From: Desulfobacter curvatus DSM 3379
GTDB taxonomy: Bacteria; Desulfobacterota; Desulfobacteria; Desulfobacterales; Desulfobacteraceae
DNA: 25,234 nucleotides
NCBI RefSeq assembly: GCF_000373985.1
Contig: NZ_KB893106.1
Location: forward strand, 171 to 25,404
Direction of reading: 5' to 3'
Shown here: one piece after another, positions 24,868 to 25,234 of the stretch
How positions within the stretch are numbered: position 1 is the stretch's first letter
Layout of the letters: every line of letters starts with the position of its first letter
Notes under the pieces: model-generated
Database searches by the model: none
Told to the model about the DNA's origin: nothing
What the model saw: only the letters and a program-made list of their open reading frames with translations
Position numbers and translations under genes: made by a program

Positions 24868-25080
24868 AAAATTTACTTTGGACTAAACCAAACGTCCTTT
24901 TAAAACAGATAAAAAGTGGTCATATCTCATGAAATCAGATTAAAGTTGATGGACTCGTAAAAAGTCCAAAATCAATTTAACATGTTAATATTATTGGCTA
25001 AAATCCATTTTTTAGCTTGCATTAAAAATACTTATTCTATATAATATACTCTATGTTATCAATAGCTTAGGGTTGACTAA
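24868..25080. other. AT-rich gap between trmO and the transposase gene
   Basis: This stretch probably contains the left end of the right-hand IS element. A small hairpin, GGACT (24951-24955) and AGTCC (24963-24967) around a CGTAAAA loop, may be part of an IS end or its palindromic target. No other gene is visible. Confidence 0.4.
25017..25045 (+). promoter_or_regulatory. Promoter for the IS1182-type transposase
   Basis: TATAAT at 25040-25045 is a perfect -10. TTGCAT at 25017-25022 is a partial -35 at exactly 17-bp spacing. It lies 36 bases before the transposase ATG. Confidence 0.5.
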
Positions 25081-25234
25081 ATGATTAAGACAAATGACCA
25101 CAATCAGCTCCACCTTTTCGATCCCTGGGACTTTTTAAGCCCGAAGCGCAGGAAATTGCTCGATGACTCCTGGGCAGGGCTTTTTCAAAAAGAAATCCTC
25201 CGCTCATTACCGGTCAATCTGATCAAACCCTGTT
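25081..25234 (+). CDS. IS1182-type transposase, N-terminal part (cut by window edge)
   Basis: ATG 25081, preceded by AGGG (25069-25072), opens a frame that runs off the window after 51 codons. The sequence contains HLFDPWDFLSPKRRKLLDDSW and AGLFQKEILRSLPV, which resembles the N-terminus of IS1182-like DDE transposases common in Desulfobacterales. The DDE residues are beyond the window, so intactness cannot be judged. Assignment is from pattern recognition only. Confidence 0.7.
   Translation, partial: MIKTNDHNQLHLFDPWDFLSPKRRKLLDDSWAGLFQKEILRSLPVNLIKPC

Noticed and set aside
1..25234. CRISPR arrays, tRNA or rRNA genes, prophage or toxin-antitoxin loci
   Set aside because: I saw no regularly spaced repeats, no cloverleaf-like sequences, no phage structural genes and no paired small toxin/antitoxin ORFs.

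Overview
The window reads as chromosomal DNA of a Gram-negative, probably sulfate-reducing Desulfobacterota (Desulfobacter/Desulfobacula-like). The evidence is indirect: the general look of the protein sequences, a complete pspF/pspABC envelope-stress locus, lipoprotein-type export, and transposase fragments of types common in that group. No 16S or other decisive marker is present, so the taxonomy is inference. The gene content is mostly housekeeping and stress functions. Accessory DNA lies mainly at the two ends and in the 11.7-12.2 kb gap.

Layout. 1-221: 3' end of an ISAs1-type transposase and a possible IS right end. 241-3359: a strong sigma70-type promoter, a secreted multidomain papain-like cysteine protease (DUF4214, cadherin-like, C1 peptidase, two CARDB-like repeats), and an overlapping small DUF333 probable lipoprotein. 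3476-4534: EpmB/KamA-type radical-SAM enzyme. 4585-5514 (-): DHH phosphoesterase. 5620-6954 (-): UDP-glucose 6-dehydrogenase. 7348-8004: ElbB-like DJ-1/PfpI protein. 8065-10671: aminopeptidase N. 10685-10708: bidirectional-type hairpin. 10715-11719 (-): UDP-glucuronate 4-epimerase. 11720-12317: a gene-free stretch with a 145-bp imperfect palindrome, whose apex carries a Shine-Dalgarno plus six-codon ORF, and a separate orphan terminator-like hairpin. 12318-12740: UspA.

12773-15592 is the psp stress locus. pspF (-) is divergent from pspABC (+). The intergenic region has a GG-N10-GC sigma54 promoter, a one-mismatch IHF-like site and two ACATCAC repeats 32 bp apart, the same order as the Escherichia coli psp control region. 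A canonical terminator ends pspABC. 15681-18779 (-): a LysE/RhtB exporter followed by a membrane-anchored penicillin-acylase-family Ntn hydrolase. 18993-21438: proB-proA for proline synthesis, followed by a long hairpin and a perfect 14-bp palindrome. 21640-22227: nitroreductase. 22319-24867: oligoendopeptidase F and trmO, overlapping by 16 bp. 25081-end: start of an IS1182-type transposase behind its own consensus-like promoter.

How the genes fit together. The dehydrogenase and epimerase would make UDP-glucuronate and then UDP-galacturonate for surface polysaccharide. They lie on the same strand but are separated by elbB and pepN. PspF, PspA, PspB and PspC form one envelope-stress circuit. 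ProB and ProA are consecutive steps. I found no CRISPR array, tRNA, rRNA or prophage, and no obviously new multi-gene defence system. The items most worth following up are the protease/DUF333 pair, the palindromic element with its micro-ORF, and the G10 tract in the pspF leader.
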